A stretch of DNA of 64,000 nt from the NCBI RefSeq assembly GCF_037977235.1, contig NZ_CP150276.1, positions 2,790,001 to 2,854,000 of the forward strand, written 5' to 3'. The notes under the pieces were generated by a model. That model saw only the letters and a list, made by a program, of their open reading frames with translations. It did not search any database and had not been told where the DNA came from. The stretch comes from Paenibacillus sp. FSL K6-0276 (GTDB taxonomy: Bacteria > Bacillota > Bacilli > Paenibacillales > Paenibacillaceae). Made by a program: the position numbers and the translations under genes. This document shows, in pieces, positions 18,363 to 27,420 of the stretch (the stretch's first letter is position 1; each line of letters opens with the position of its first letter).

Positions 18363-19526
18363 ATGAGTAAAGTTCGTTATGGAATTATTGGAATTGGAAA
18401 TATGGGAACTGCACATGCGCAAAGTCTGCTGAGTGAAATTAAGGGAGCTGAGCTTACAGCAGTATGTGATATAAGAGAAGAACGCTTGAAATGGGCTGAA
18501 GAGAAATTGCCTGAGAATGTAAGGAAGTATTCTACACCGAAAGAATTATTCGAATCACGTATCATAGATGCGGTATTAATCTGTACTCCACATTATGATC
18601 ACCCTACACTTGCGATCGAGGCTTTTCAATATGGTTATCATGTTCTGGTGGAGAAACCTGCAGGTGTATATACAAAAGCTGTTCAACAGATGAACGATGC
18701 TGCAGCAAAGTCTGATCGCAAATTTGGAATTATGTACAATCAACGTACTAATCCTTTATATCAGAAACTGAGAGATCTTATTCAGTCTGGTGAGTTAGGT
18801 GAGATCCGCCGGACGAATTGGATTATTACCGACTGGTATAGATCGCAGAGCTACTACAACTCCGGTGGTTGGCGGGCTACATGGGCGGGTGAAGGCGGAG
18901 GTGTACTGCTTAATCAAGATCCTCATCAGCTAGATTTATGGCAGTGGACGACAGGCATGATGCCGAAGCGGATTAGAGCATTCTGCCACTTTGGGAAATA
19001 TCGCAACATTGAGGTTGAAGATGATGTAACCGCTTATGTGGAATATGAGAATGGAGCTACGGGTCTGTTTATTACTACAACTGGAGAGGCACCGGGGACT
19101 AATCGTTTTGAAATCAATGGCGATAATGGAAAGATCGTAGTGGAAGACGGGAAGCTAACCTTTTGGCGATTACGTACGCCTGAGCCTCAGTTCAACGCAG
19201 AATTTACGGGAGGATTCGGTAGTCCAGAGTGTTGGGAATGTGAGATTCCTGTAGAAAATGGCGGAGGGGAGCAGCATAAAGGAATTCTACGGAACTTTAC
19301 GAATGCCATTTTGCATGATGAAGCATTACTTGCTCCCGGGGAGGAAGGTATTAAGGGACTAACCCTTTCGAATGCCATGTATTTATCGGCTTGGACGGAC
19401 AATTGGGTGGAGCTTCCGATAGATTCAGATTGTTTCTATGAGAAGCTGATGGAAAAAGTAGAGCACTCCACTTTCCAAAAGGAAACCACAGAAACCAAAA
19501 CATTGGATGTTAAGGGAACTCATTAA
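18363..19526 (+). CDS. Gfo/Idh/MocA family oxidoreductase (1 of 3)
   Basis: A 387-residue NAD(P)-dependent dehydrogenase. Rossmann start GIIGIGNMGTAHAQSL, catalytic EKPAG (Lys of the EKP motif), GGWRATWAGEGGGVLLNQDPHQLDLW as the substrate-domain His motif. Enzymes of this family oxidise sugars or polyols such as inositol, glucose or pseudo-sugars at one hydroxyl. GAAGTGAACAG precedes ATG 18363. First gene of an operon of four, with gaps of about 25-30 bases. Confidence 0.88.
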   Translation: MSKVRYGIIGIGNMGTAHAQSLLSEIKGAELTAVCDIREERLKWAEEKLPENVRKYSTPKELFESRIIDAVLICTPHYDHPTLAIEAFQYGYHVLVEKPAGVYTKAVQQMNDAAAKSDRKFGIMYNQRTNPLYQKLRDLIQSGELGEIRRTNWIITDWYRSQSYYNSGGWRATWAGEGGGVLLNQDPHQLDLWQWTTGMMPKRIRAFCHFGKYRNIEVEDDVTAYVEYENGATGLFITTTGEAPGTNRFEINGDNGKIVVEDGKLTFWRLRTPEPQFNAEFTGGFGSPECWECEIPVENGGGEQHKGILRNFTNAILHDEALLAPGEEGIKGLTLSNAMYLSAWTDNWVELPIDSDCFYEKLMEKVEHSTFQKETTETKTLDVKGTH

Positions 19527-19550
19527 ACCGATGGAGAGAGGATAGATTCT

Positions 19551-20312
19551 ATGAAACGTTCGACGATTGCAGCTCAAATGTACACGTTACGTGATTTTAC
19601 CCAAACTGCGGAAGATTTAAGATCAACTTTTCAAAAGGTATCTGCCATGGGTTATGAAGCCATCCAAATTTCATCCATCGGACCAATCGATCCGAAGCTC
19701 GTAAAAGTATATGCCGATGAGGCAGGTTTGGAAATATGTGCGACCCATGTGTCCTGGGATCGGTTAGTGAACGATCTGGAGGCTCTGGCCGCAGAGCATA
19801 AACTGTGGAATTGCAAATATATTGGACTTGGGAGTTTACCAGAAGAATTTCGTACTGGGCTCGAAAGCTATCGCAAGTTCGCAAAATTGATATCGGGAAT
19901 CGCAATAACACTAAAAGAACAACACGGTCTTCAATTTGTTTATCATAATCATGATTTTGAATTTGAACGCTTTGACGGTATTACTGGGATGGAAGTACTG
20001 CTCACCGAGACTGATCCTGCGGTCGGTTTTTTACTTGATTTATATTGGGTTCAGGCAGGTGGTGCGAGTCCAGTGGAATGGATACGTAAAGTTGAAGGTA
20101 GAATGCAGGTTGTACATTTAAAGGATATGGCGATTATAGACAGGCAACAAGTCTTCGCTGAAATCGGTGAAGGAAACATGAACTATGGTGAGATCATTGC
20201 TACTTGCCGTGAAACAGGTGTTGAATGGTACGCAGTGGAGCAAGATGTTTGCCGTCGTGATCCATTTGAGAGCTTGGAGATTAGTCTGCGCTATCTTCTT
20301 AACATGTTATAG
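19551..20312 (+). CDS. sugar phosphate isomerase/epimerase (xylose-isomerase-like TIM barrel)
   Basis: A 253-residue AP endonuclease 2-type TIM barrel. It starts KRSTIAAQMYTLRDF and keeps metal-binding positions in VYHNHDFEF, LDLYWVQAGG, VVHLKDM and EIGEGNMNY with a C-terminal Glu (YAVEQD). The IolE/IolI-type family dehydrates or isomerises keto-sugars. Its position between oxidoreductases fits a pathway in which a 3-keto sugar formed by a Gfo/Idh/MocA enzyme is processed next. Confidence 0.88.
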   Translation: MKRSTIAAQMYTLRDFTQTAEDLRSTFQKVSAMGYEAIQISSIGPIDPKLVKVYADEAGLEICATHVSWDRLVNDLEALAAEHKLWNCKYIGLGSLPEEFRTGLESYRKFAKLISGIAITLKEQHGLQFVYHNHDFEFERFDGITGMEVLLTETDPAVGFLLDLYWVQAGGASPVEWIRKVEGRMQVVHLKDMAIIDRQQVFAEIGEGNMNYGEIIATCRETGVEWYAVEQDVCRRDPFESLEISLRYLLNML

Positions 20313-20342
20313 AATCGAATTGATTTAAATAGGAGGATTCTG

Positions 20343-21431
20343 ATGAACAGAAAAGATGGTATGACCTATGCCCCCACGCATGAAACTAAACCAGTTGTAA
20401 AGCCAGGTGAGTTCATCATCGCTGCTATCGCACTTGATCACGGTCATATTTACGGGATGTGTAATGGACTCGTAGAGGCTGGTGCAGAGCTGAAATGGGT
20501 ATATGATCCGGATGAGGAGAAGGTTAGAGCTTTCATGGCCAAATATCCGGGAGTCAGGGCTGCTGAGTCTATGAATGAAATATTGGAAGACTCTGAGGTC
20601 CGGTTAATTGCAGCGGCAGCTATCCCTTCGGAACGAGGACCTTTAGGTATTAAGGTAATGGCTCACGGGAAGGATTATTTTACAGATAAGACCCCTTTTA
20701 CAACACTTGAACAGTTGGAATCCGCTCGAGCTATGGTCACAGCAACCAATCAGAAGTACATGGTCTACTTTAGTGAGCGTCTTCATGTTGAAAGCGCTAT
20801 CTACGCAGGGCGGTTGATCCGTCAGGGGGCTATTGGTCGTGTTCTACAAGTCATTGGATTAGGACCGCATCGTTTAAATGCTTCTAGTCGCCCGGAATGG
20901 TTCTTCGAGCGGGAGAAATATGGCGGAATCCTGTGCGATATCGGCAGCCATCAAATAGAACAATTTTTGTATTATACAGATTGTAAGGATGCTTCAGTTG
21001 TTCACAGTAAGGTAGCAAATTATAATCATCCGTCTTACCCTGAATTGGAGGACTTTGGTGATGCAACGCTTATTGGGGACAATGGCGCAACCCAGTACTT
21101 CCGTGTGGATTGGTTTACGCCTGAAGGGCTCGGAACCTGGGGAGATGGGCGTACAATGATCATGGGAACTGAAGGCTTCATTGAACTCCGTAAATACAGT
21201 GATATCGGGCGTTCAAATACACCGGATCATGTGTACTGGGTGAATGGGGAAGGGGAGCATTATGAGCATGTAGCTGGAAAAGTTGGATTTCCGTTCTTTG
21301 GTGAACTAATCCTGGATTGTCTGAACCGGACGGAGCAGGCCATGACACAAGCACATGTCTTCAAAGCTGCAGAGCTATGTCTGAAGGCTCAAGCCCAAGC
21401 AGTTAATCTAACCCCCGATCTACTAAAATAA
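20343..21431 (+). CDS. Gfo/Idh/MocA family oxidoreductase (2 of 3)
   Basis: A 362-residue member of the same superfamily but a different branch from its neighbours. The N-terminal motif is altered (IAAIALDHGHIYGMCNGL instead of GxGxxG), and the usual EKP motif reads TDKTPF. The substrate-domain motif is GGILCDIGSHQIEQFLYYT. Loss of the strict nucleotide-binding glycine pattern makes cofactor use less sure. GGAGG 7 bases before ATG 20343. Confidence 0.85.
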   Translation: MNRKDGMTYAPTHETKPVVKPGEFIIAAIALDHGHIYGMCNGLVEAGAELKWVYDPDEEKVRAFMAKYPGVRAAESMNEILEDSEVRLIAAAAIPSERGPLGIKVMAHGKDYFTDKTPFTTLEQLESARAMVTATNQKYMVYFSERLHVESAIYAGRLIRQGAIGRVLQVIGLGPHRLNASSRPEWFFEREKYGGILCDIGSHQIEQFLYYTDCKDASVVHSKVANYNHPSYPELEDFGDATLIGDNGATQYFRVDWFTPEGLGTWGDGRTMIMGTEGFIELRKYSDIGRSNTPDHVYWVNGEGEHYEHVAGKVGFPFFGELILDCLNRTEQAMTQAHVFKAAELCLKAQAQAVNLTPDLLK

Positions 21432-21461
21432 CGAATAGGAAGAGAATGGAGGTTGCTGTAG

Positions 21462-22463
21462 ATGAACGAACTTGGAGTAGCCATTATTGGTTGCGGGGCG
21501 ATTTTTCCTCTCCATGCTAAAGCAATATCAGCTATAGAAGGTGTGAATCCGATTACGATTGTAGATATTGATGCTGATAAAGCTACACGTGCTGGAATTG
21601 AATATGCCTGCCATGCTACTGATGATTATAGAGAAATACTGAATGATGACCGTATTGATGTGGTACATCTTTGTACACCGCATTATCTTCATGCAGAAAT
21701 GGCTGTAGATCTGTTGCGTGCAGGGAAGCATGTGTTAACTGAAAAGCCTATAGCCGTTGACCTTCCTTCTGCCATGCGTATGCTGGAAGCTGCGGAACAG
21801 AGTACAGGCCAGCTTGGTGTTGCGTTCCAGAACCGTTATAATGATGCTTCCATTTATATTAAGAAGACTATTGATTCTGGTGCATTAGGGAAATTACTTT
21901 GTATGAAGGGTGTCGTAACTTGGCACCGAAATGAAAGTTATTACAAAGATAGTAACTGGAGAGGACGATGGTCCACGGAAGGTGGAGGTGTTCTAATCAA
22001 TCAGACCATTCATACCTTGGACTTACTCCAGTGGTATGGGGGTGAAATTACTTCTGTGAAGGGCAGTATTACCACGGATGTGCTTGATGGCGTCATTGAA
22101 GTAGAAGATACTGCCCATGCTTGTATCGACTTCACCAATAATGTTCGTGGGCTGTTTTATGGTACGAATACCTATCTTGAGAACTCTCCGGTGGAGTTGG
22201 AGATAGTCTTTGAGGAGGGGACACTTAACCTTCGTAGAGACTACTTGTATCTTTGGAAAGATGGGAAGGAAAGCTTGGTTTGCGAGCCTATATTCAGTCC
22301 AACGGAAGGTAAATCGTATTGGGGGACTGGGCATAAGAGACTGATTGAGGACTTTTATGACCATATTATCAGTGGACGAAAGTTTTGGCTGGGTGGTACT
22401 GAGGGGATAAAAGCGCTGGAGCTGGTGAAGCGTATTTATAGTTCGTCGCAGAGGAACAAATAA
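21462..22463 (+). CDS. Gfo/Idh/MocA family oxidoreductase (3 of 3)
   Basis: A 333-residue enzyme with canonical motifs: AIIGCGAIFPLHAKAI, EKPIAVD, and GRWSTEGGGVLINQTIHTLDLLQW. It has the same overall pattern as the first gene of the operon, so these two probably act on related substrates. Last gene of the operon, with a terminator hairpin about 20 bases after the stop. Confidence 0.88.
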   Translation: MNELGVAIIGCGAIFPLHAKAISAIEGVNPITIVDIDADKATRAGIEYACHATDDYREILNDDRIDVVHLCTPHYLHAEMAVDLLRAGKHVLTEKPIAVDLPSAMRMLEAAEQSTGQLGVAFQNRYNDASIYIKKTIDSGALGKLLCMKGVVTWHRNESYYKDSNWRGRWSTEGGGVLINQTIHTLDLLQWYGGEITSVKGSITTDVLDGVIEVEDTAHACIDFTNNVRGLFYGTNTYLENSPVELEIVFEEGTLNLRRDYLYLWKDGKESLVCEPIFSPTEGKSYWGTGHKRLIEDFYDHIISGRKFWLGGTEGIKALELVKRIYSSSQRNK

Positions 22464-22480
22464 AGCTTTAATATAGTGAA

Positions 22481-22525
22481 GGCTGTTCCATAAGTAGATT
22501 TATCTACGAATGAGGCAGCTTTTTC
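22481..22525 (+). terminator. rho-independent terminator of the sugar operon
   Basis: Imperfect stem from GGCTG (22481) to CAGC (22516-22519) with an inner GTAGA / TCTAC pair, followed by TTTTTC. Confidence 0.65.
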
Positions 22526-22670
22526 GTGTTTAGGGACTTTCCATATTGGGTTAAACTCTAAGAAGACTACGACTTACAGAGGGAGATGGGTTTGATTAAT
22601 TCTTCTTAGTGGAATAATCTAAAGGAAGTATAGGTTATAAAAAGCAAGATAATTGGAAGGCGCATACAAT

Positions 22671-22931
22671 ATGGAGAAAATACTACAGAACATTCGAACG
22701 AACAATAAGCTAATTCCCATTGTGCAGACCATTGTGTTCACCTTTGTCATATTATACGTACTGATGTTTCTTTCTGGTGGATTATTCACCACCTTTTATA
22801 TTATGCTCATTGCTTGTTTCGTTAGCGTAATCGCTGCCTTGCTCATGCTAATTCGTAAAAGCTTCTTATGGGCAATAGTTGATCTTGCTGCTGCGGGCAG
22901 CATATTCATTTATTTTATTAATAATGCTTAA
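22671..22931 (+). CDS. small membrane protein, unknown
   Basis: An 86-residue protein with three predicted helices (about 16-38, 40-60, 64-84) and almost no soluble part. GGAAGG lies 11 bases before ATG 22671, which is preferred to an upstream TTG. I do not recognise the family. It stands alone between two terminators/promoters. Confidence 0.55.
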   Translation: MEKILQNIRTNNKLIPIVQTIVFTFVILYVLMFLSGGLFTTFYIMLIACFVSVIAALLMLIRKSFLWAIVDLAAAGSIFIYFINNA

Positions 22932-23178
22932 ATGTTATTAATCCTTGCAAGAAGCGGGTTTATGGCTGTCACTTAAGTTCCTTAACCTTGAGGACTTATT
23001 TCTCTCTTTTTTGCAAGCTTTTAAATAACTTATTTTTTTCCTATAATAGTAGATAATTAAATTTATAAATAATTGTAATACACTCGGATAAGGGTATAAT
23101 TGAGACAGAAAAGGTGTGACGCCTAAGAAGGAGCGCCCACATCCTTTCTGCAAAATTCAGGGGATAAGGATGGTAATA

Positions 23179-24675
23179 ATGGGCAAAAGTGCAACTGAAA
23201 CAGACGTCATTTTAATTGGTGCTGGAATCATGAGTGCGACTTTAGGAACACTTTTAAAAGAATTAGTGCCGGATTGGAAGATTAAAGTGTTTGAAAAGCT
23301 CGAAAATGCAGGTGAGGAAAGCTCTAATGAATGGAATAATGCAGGAACTGGACATGCGGCGCTCTGCGAGCTTAACTACACTGTCGAAAAATCCAATGGA
23401 ACTGTAGATATAAGTAAAGCTATCCAAATTAATGAACAGTTTCAGCTTTCAATGCAATTTTGGTCTTATTTGGTAAATCGTAAGCTGATACATAATCCGC
23501 AGGACTTTATCATGCCATTGCCCCATATGAGTTTGGTACTAGGGGAGAAGAATGTAGCTTTTTTGAAGAGAAGATTTGAAGCGCTGTCAAAGAATCCTTT
23601 GTTTCAAGGAATGGAATTTTCCGATGACTCTAGAAAACTAATGGAATGGATACCGCTTATTTTACAAAATCGTCCATCGAATGAACCTATAGCAGCAACA
23701 AAAATCGACACCGGCACAGATGTTAACTTTGGTGCTTTAACGCGCATATTATTTGACCACTTAAAGAGTAAAAATGTAGATCTTCATTATAAACATAGTG
23801 TGGATGGAATCAAACGTACGAGCGATGGGTCGTGGGACTTGAAAGTGAAAAACGACAGCGGTACCATTGAAAGCCATACTGCAAAATTCGTCTTTGTCGG
23901 TGGCGGGGGAGGAAGCCTACATTTACTGCAAAAATCCGGTATTCCTGAAGGGAAACATATTGGAGGATTCCCAGTAAGTGGAATATTTATGGTGTGTAAT
24001 AATCCAGACGTTATTGCGCAGCATCATGCAAAAGTATACGGTAAAGCTAAGGTCGGAGCGCCTCCTATGTCTGTTCCCCATCTTGACACCAGATTTATTG
24101 ACAATAAAAAATCGTTGCTATTTGGACCGTTTGCTGGCTTCTCGCCAAAATTTTTAAAAACCGGCTCAATGTTTGATTTAATAACTTCCGTAAAACCGGA
24201 TAATCTCCTAACGATGTTGTCGGCAGGTGCAAAAAACATGTCTTTGACAAAATACCTAATCGAGCAAGTGTTGTTATCGAAAGAAAAGCGCATGGAAGAA
24301 TTACGAGAGTTTATCCCGAATGCCAAAATCGAGGATTGGGATCTAGTTGTGGCAGGCCAACGCGTTCAGGTTATCAAAGATACAGAAGATGGGAAAGGAA
24401 TCCTTCAATTTGGTACAGAGGTTATTAGCGCCGCAGATGGTTCGATTGCAGCATTATTAGGTGCTTCTCCAGGTGCTTCTACGGCTGTTCACGTGATGCT
24501 TGAAGTACTTGACAAATGTTTCCCTCAACATATAAAAGAGTGGGAACCGAAGATTAAAGAAATGATTCCTTCTTATGGCCTTTCACTATTAGAAAATCCA
24601 GAGCTTCTGCATGAAGTTCATACTTTAACGGCATCTACATTGGGTCTAGGTGGAAAAGAGCGAGTGCATAGTTAA
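23179..24675 (+). CDS. mqo: malate:quinone oxidoreductase
   Basis: A 498-residue FAD enzyme with N-terminal dinucleotide site [15 protein letters not shown] and family signatures [37 protein letters not shown] and [16 protein letters not shown]. It oxidises malate to oxaloacetate at the membrane and passes electrons to quinone, bypassing malate dehydrogenase in the TCA cycle. ATG 23179 fits AAGGA eight bases upstream; earlier in-frame starts at 23116 and 23170 are less likely. Base composition differs from its neighbours (more A-rich with Bacillus-like codon choice), which could mean transfer. Confidence 0.93.
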   Translation: MGKSATETDVILIGAGIMSATLGTLLKELVPDWKIKVFEKLENAGEESSNEWNNAGTGHAALCELNYTVEKSNGTVDISKAIQINEQFQLSMQFWSYLVNRKLIHNPQDFIMPLPHMSLVLGEKNVAFLKRRFEALSKNPLFQGMEFSDDSRKLMEWIPLILQNRPSNEPIAATKIDTGTDVNFGALTRILFDHLKSKNVDLHYKHSVDGIKRTSDGSWDLKVKNDSGTIESHTAKFVFVGGGGGSLHLLQKSGIPEGKHIGGFPVSGIFMVCNNPDVIAQHHAKVYGKAKVGAPPMSVPHLDTRFIDNKKSLLFGPFAGFSPKFLKTGSMFDLITSVKPDNLLTMLSAGAKNMSLTKYLIEQVLLSKEKRMEELREFIPNAKIEDWDLVVAGQRVQVIKDTEDGKGILQFGTEVISAADGSIAALLGASPGASTAVHVMLEVLDKCFPQHIKEWEPKIKEMIPSYGLSLLENPELLHEVHTLTASTLGLGGKERVHS

Positions 24676-24726
24676 GCAACGATCAATAACTCGAAGGTAT
24701 GACGATTGACGGGGATTTTCATTAAT

Positions 24727-24757
24727 AAAACCTATGGATATTAATTCATAGGTTTTT
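24727..24757. terminator. rho-independent terminator after mqo
   Basis: Perfect stem AAAACCTATG / CATAGGTTTT with a 10-base loop and a T run. Confidence 0.85.
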
Positions 24758-24794
24758 TGTATAGGGAATTCGAATAGAAAAAGGGGGGATATAC

Positions 24795-25262
24795 ATGAGA
24801 CGAGGAATCACTTTTAAGATTCCTAATGAACATGGGAAAATACTTGGAGATCTATTAAAGCCATTTAATACAGAGACATTCCATTGGTATATAGGTGGTG
24901 AGGAGTCTTATTTTATTCAAAACGATACGTTGGGTGAGGCTCTGTTTCACAAAGAAATCTATGGAATGGACGGCAGAGTTTTGAAGGAGCTTTTAGAGAG
25001 TTACGAATACTATATTATCTTTGCGAACTTTAAGGCTTTTCCAAAAGAGAAGGACGTAATAGATGTTCAGACCTATGAGGAGTTCTTAAATAGTGATTGT
25101 CAGCTTGTGCTTTTAGTCGTGGATTGTGAATATGCTACGGTTTATGGTAAAGACCAGGTGAAGCTTGAAGCGCTGTACCATAACGCAATTCGAAATGGAT
25201 ATGTAGATGTTCAATACATTACTAACGAAAATGACTTCAGAACAAGATTATCTGTATCGTAG
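24795..25262 (+). CDS. DUF2691 family protein
   Basis: A 155-residue soluble protein beginning MRRGITFKIPNEHGKIL, characteristic of DUF2691, a Bacillales family of unknown function. No catalytic motif is evident; it is rich in Tyr and acidic residues (HWYIGGEESYFI, DVQTYEEFLNSDCQLVLLVVDCEY). Clear ribosome binding site AAAAGGGGGGAT before ATG 24795. Monocistronic: terminator before it and a new promoter after it. Confidence 0.75.
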   Translation: MRRGITFKIPNEHGKILGDLLKPFNTETFHWYIGGEESYFIQNDTLGEALFHKEIYGMDGRVLKELLESYEYYIIFANFKAFPKEKDVIDVQTYEEFLNSDCQLVLLVVDCEYATVYGKDQVKLEALYHNAIRNGYVDVQYITNENDFRTRLSVS

Positions 25263-25282
25263 AAGGAAACCGTAAGGTTGAT

Positions 25283-25312
25283 TTGACGAACAAATCATTC
25301 GTTTGTTACAAT
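25283..25312 (+). promoter_or_regulatory. sigma-A promoter of the CatB-like gene
   Basis: -35 TTGACG (25283-25288), 18-base spacer, -10 TACAAT (25307-25312). The spacer holds an AACAAA / TTTGTT dyad. Transcription would start near 25319 and include the leader ORF. Confidence 0.7.
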
Positions 25313-25343
25313 GTCTCCATTAATTAGGAAAAGGATGAGGACG

Positions 25344-25397
25344 ATGGTTCGTCGTTTGAAACGGTTTAAGAATGTCGCTACTGTATCAAGCTTCTAA
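25344..25397 (+). CDS. leader peptide of the CatB-like acetyltransferase (17 aa)
   Basis: A short ORF, MVRRLKRFKNVATVSSF, with AAGGATGAGG just upstream. It lies between the promoter and the acetyltransferase gene. Its last two codons and TAA (25389-25397) form most of the 5' arm of a 9-bp hairpin whose 3' arm abuts the ribosome binding site of the next gene. This is the layout of the drug-sensing leaders of cat and erm genes, where a stalled ribosome opens the hairpin. The stalling codon and inducing drug are not deducible. Confidence 0.65.
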   Translation: MVRRLKRFKNVATVSSF

Positions 25398-25436
25398 GGA
25401 TAAATGATTCAAATTACTTAGAAGCGAGGGGAAAAG
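25390..25436 (+). promoter_or_regulatory. translation attenuator hairpin next to the CatB-like ribosome binding site
   Basis: Perfect inverted repeat GCTTCTAAG (25390-25398) / CTTAGAAGC (25417-25425), loop 18 bases, immediately followed by GAGGGGAAAAG (25426-25436) and the TTG start at 25438. There is no T run after the stem, so it controls translation and not transcription. The 5' arm overlaps the leader stop codon. Confidence 0.68.
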
Positions 25437-25437
25437 A

Positions 25438-26094
25438 TTGAAACAACAGTTGTTAAACCACTGGTCTGAAATTAAGTATTTAAAGGATATAGTCACCAAC
25501 CCAATGATTGAGGTAGGGGAGTACTCTTACTACTCGGGTTATTACGATAATCATGATTTTGAAGATGGTTGCGTCAGATATCTCTGGGGGGACGAAACGT
25601 CCAGAAAGTTATTTAACCCGATCGAAGATTATGGTTGGCATTTAGATAAATTGATTATAGGAAATTATGTTTGCATTGCAAGTGATGTGATTATTCTGAT
25701 GGGTGGAAATCACAATCATCATCCTGAATGGATTACCGTGTATCCTTTTGTAGACCAGATTGAAACCTCTTACGAACCCAAAGGGGATACGAAAATAGAA
25801 AGTGATGTCTGGATTGGGATGAATGCAATGATTATGCCCGGTGTGAAAATAGGTGAAGGAGCTATTGTTGCGGCAGGATCGGTTGTTGTAAAAGACGTTC
25901 CACCATATACAATAGTAGGCGGCAATCCTGCTAATGAGATCCGAAAACGTTTTACAGATCATGAAATCGAAAAGTTAAAGGAAATGCGTTGGTTCGATTG
26001 GAAACGTGAGAAAATTGAACAAGCCACGTCTATCTTTTCAAGTTCATCGATTGACCAGTTATATGATTTCTATCAAAGGGAAATAAAATCATAA
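25438..26094 (+). CDS. CatB-like (type B chloramphenicol / xenobiotic) O-acetyltransferase
   Basis: A 218-residue left-handed beta-helix (hexapeptide repeat) acetyltransferase. [52 protein letters not shown] (with the family catalytic His region) and [19 protein letters not shown] are those of type B CATs; the C-terminus [14 protein letters not shown] is shared with Vat streptogramin acetyltransferases. The protein should transfer acetyl from acetyl-CoA to a hydroxyl. Start TTG 25438. The regulated leader upstream supports a role in resistance to a ribosome-targeting drug, but many chromosomal CatB homologues act poorly on chloramphenicol, so the substrate is unproven. Confidence 0.85.
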   Translation: MKQQLLNHWSEIKYLKDIVTNPMIEVGEYSYYSGYYDNHDFEDGCVRYLWGDETSRKLFNPIEDYGWHLDKLIIGNYVCIASDVIILMGGNHNHHPEWITVYPFVDQIETSYEPKGDTKIESDVWIGMNAMIMPGVKIGEGAIVAAGSVVVKDVPPYTIVGGNPANEIRKRFTDHEIEKLKEMRWFDWKREKIEQATSIFSSSSIDQLYDFYQREIKS

Positions 26095-26106
26095 CACAAT
26101 CACAAC

Positions 26107-26138
26107 AGGCTGCCGGTATGATTCGGCAGCCTATTTTT
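26107..26138 (+). terminator. rho-independent terminator after CatB-like gene
   Basis: Stem AGGCTGCCG / CGGCAGCCT with an 8-base loop followed by ATTTTTC. Confidence 0.88.
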
Positions 26139-26249
26139 CTATTAGATAAGGTAGTTTAACAATAATTATTCTTTACCAGATTAATCCTAATTAGTATGAT
26201 AAAATGAATGGGCTCATCTAATCACTTGGGAGGAAAGTGTGCTAGATAT

Positions 26250-26474
26250 ATGAAATATATTGAATTTGGTCTTGGCAATACATGGTTTATTAGAACTGAA
26301 ACAGAGTTAGAGGATGGAACTGAATTTGAAGAAAAAGGAATTGTGAAACCGGTAAGGTTCCGTTCGCTATATGTCAGGATTTGGATTGGCAAAACCGTAG
26401 TTATCATAGACTTAAAGGAAGGTTTTAAAAAAAATAGAAAAGTTATAACGCGTTTAAGATTATTTTTGGTATAA
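26250..26474 (+). CDS. DUF3977 family protein
   Basis: A 74-residue protein starting MKYIEFGLGNTWFIRTETE, the hallmark of DUF3977, small Firmicute proteins of unknown function. A GGGAGG lies 16 bases before ATG 26250, further than usual, and an in-frame TTG at 26226 is an alternative. It is followed 25 bases later by a GNAT gene on the same strand. Confidence 0.7.
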   Translation: MKYIEFGLGNTWFIRTETELEDGTEFEEKGIVKPVRFRSLYVRIWIGKTVVIIDLKEGFKKNRKVITRLRLFLV

Positions 26475-26499
26475 CAAGTCTCTAGAATGGAGGAGCAAG

Positions 26500-27384
26500 A
26501 TGCCCCCTTTTTTAATACACAAATATAGTCCGCTAAGAGATAAGGCGCAAATTGAACGATTGTTACTTCACAATAATGATCTATTGAAGATTTTTTGTCA
26601 GGATGAAGAGACCAACAAAGATAATATTTTGGTTGCCCTCATTAAGGATACACTCTTAGGCTTTCTTTCATTTAATGGGTTCGGAAGAAAACCACAAGCG
26701 ACCCTATTTGTTAGTAATGAGTATGACATAATGGATGTAGGATCGAAGTTAATAGAAGAATATGAAAAAGTACTTATACATAATGAATTAGTAGAGCATA
26801 CAGTATTCAATGTTCTTTCTAGCGATGTTGAATTAATCACCGTCTTGGAAAGAAATAATTATCGCGTATACTTTACCTCATATATTATGGAACGAATGGG
26901 CGACCCTTTTCCTTCAGAGAATATCCTGGTTAGAAATTATGAGGAGAATGATTACTTTGAATGGGACAGAGTTTGCGAATTAGCATTTTATCATATGCGT
27001 CAGCGTATAGGCATGTATCCTTCGTTTTTTTATACACCTGTGGAATGGGAACGGGAACAGTTTACGAAAAATAAAGATAATATGTTTGTAATGACAGTTG
27101 ATGGCACTATAGTAGCTATAGGGAAAATAGCAGGAAATAAAATAAGTATTGTTGCTATTTCGATAGAACATCAATCACGAGGTTATGGTAGAGCTTTTGT
27201 TAAATTTCTTGTTAATGAGATTATTCGCAAGGGCGAGGATAAGGTTACCCTTGAAGTAGTCAAAGGCAATTTTGCAAAATCGTTATATGAAAGTCTTGGA
27301 TTTAAAGAGACAGAAATGTACCATAACTATATCAAGTATTTTAGACCAGACACTAGACTTAGTGCCCCGCCCGAGAATTATTAA
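26500..27384 (+). CDS. GNAT family N-acetyltransferase
   Basis: A 294-residue protein with two GNAT-like halves. The C-terminal half (about 145-285) carries the acetyl-CoA motif A, ISIEHQSRGYGRAFVKFLV, and ends LYESLGFKETEMYHNY. The N-terminal half is a degenerate GNAT fold. Substrate unknown. ATG 26500 with TGGAGGAGCAAG upstream. Loose cluster with the P-loop kinase and pgsA. Confidence 0.82.
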   Translation: MPPFLIHKYSPLRDKAQIERLLLHNNDLLKIFCQDEETNKDNILVALIKDTLLGFLSFNGFGRKPQATLFVSNEYDIMDVGSKLIEEYEKVLIHNELVEHTVFNVLSSDVELITVLERNNYRVYFTSYIMERMGDPFPSENILVRNYEENDYFEWDRVCELAFYHMRQRIGMYPSFFYTPVEWEREQFTKNKDNMFVMTVDGTIVAIGKIAGNKISIVAISIEHQSRGYGRAFVKFLVNEIIRKGEDKVTLEVVKGNFAKSLYESLGFKETEMYHNYIKYFRPDTRLSAPPENY

Positions 27385-27420
27385 TAGGTTCAAATATATA
27401 ACGACAAGATGGAGGAATAT

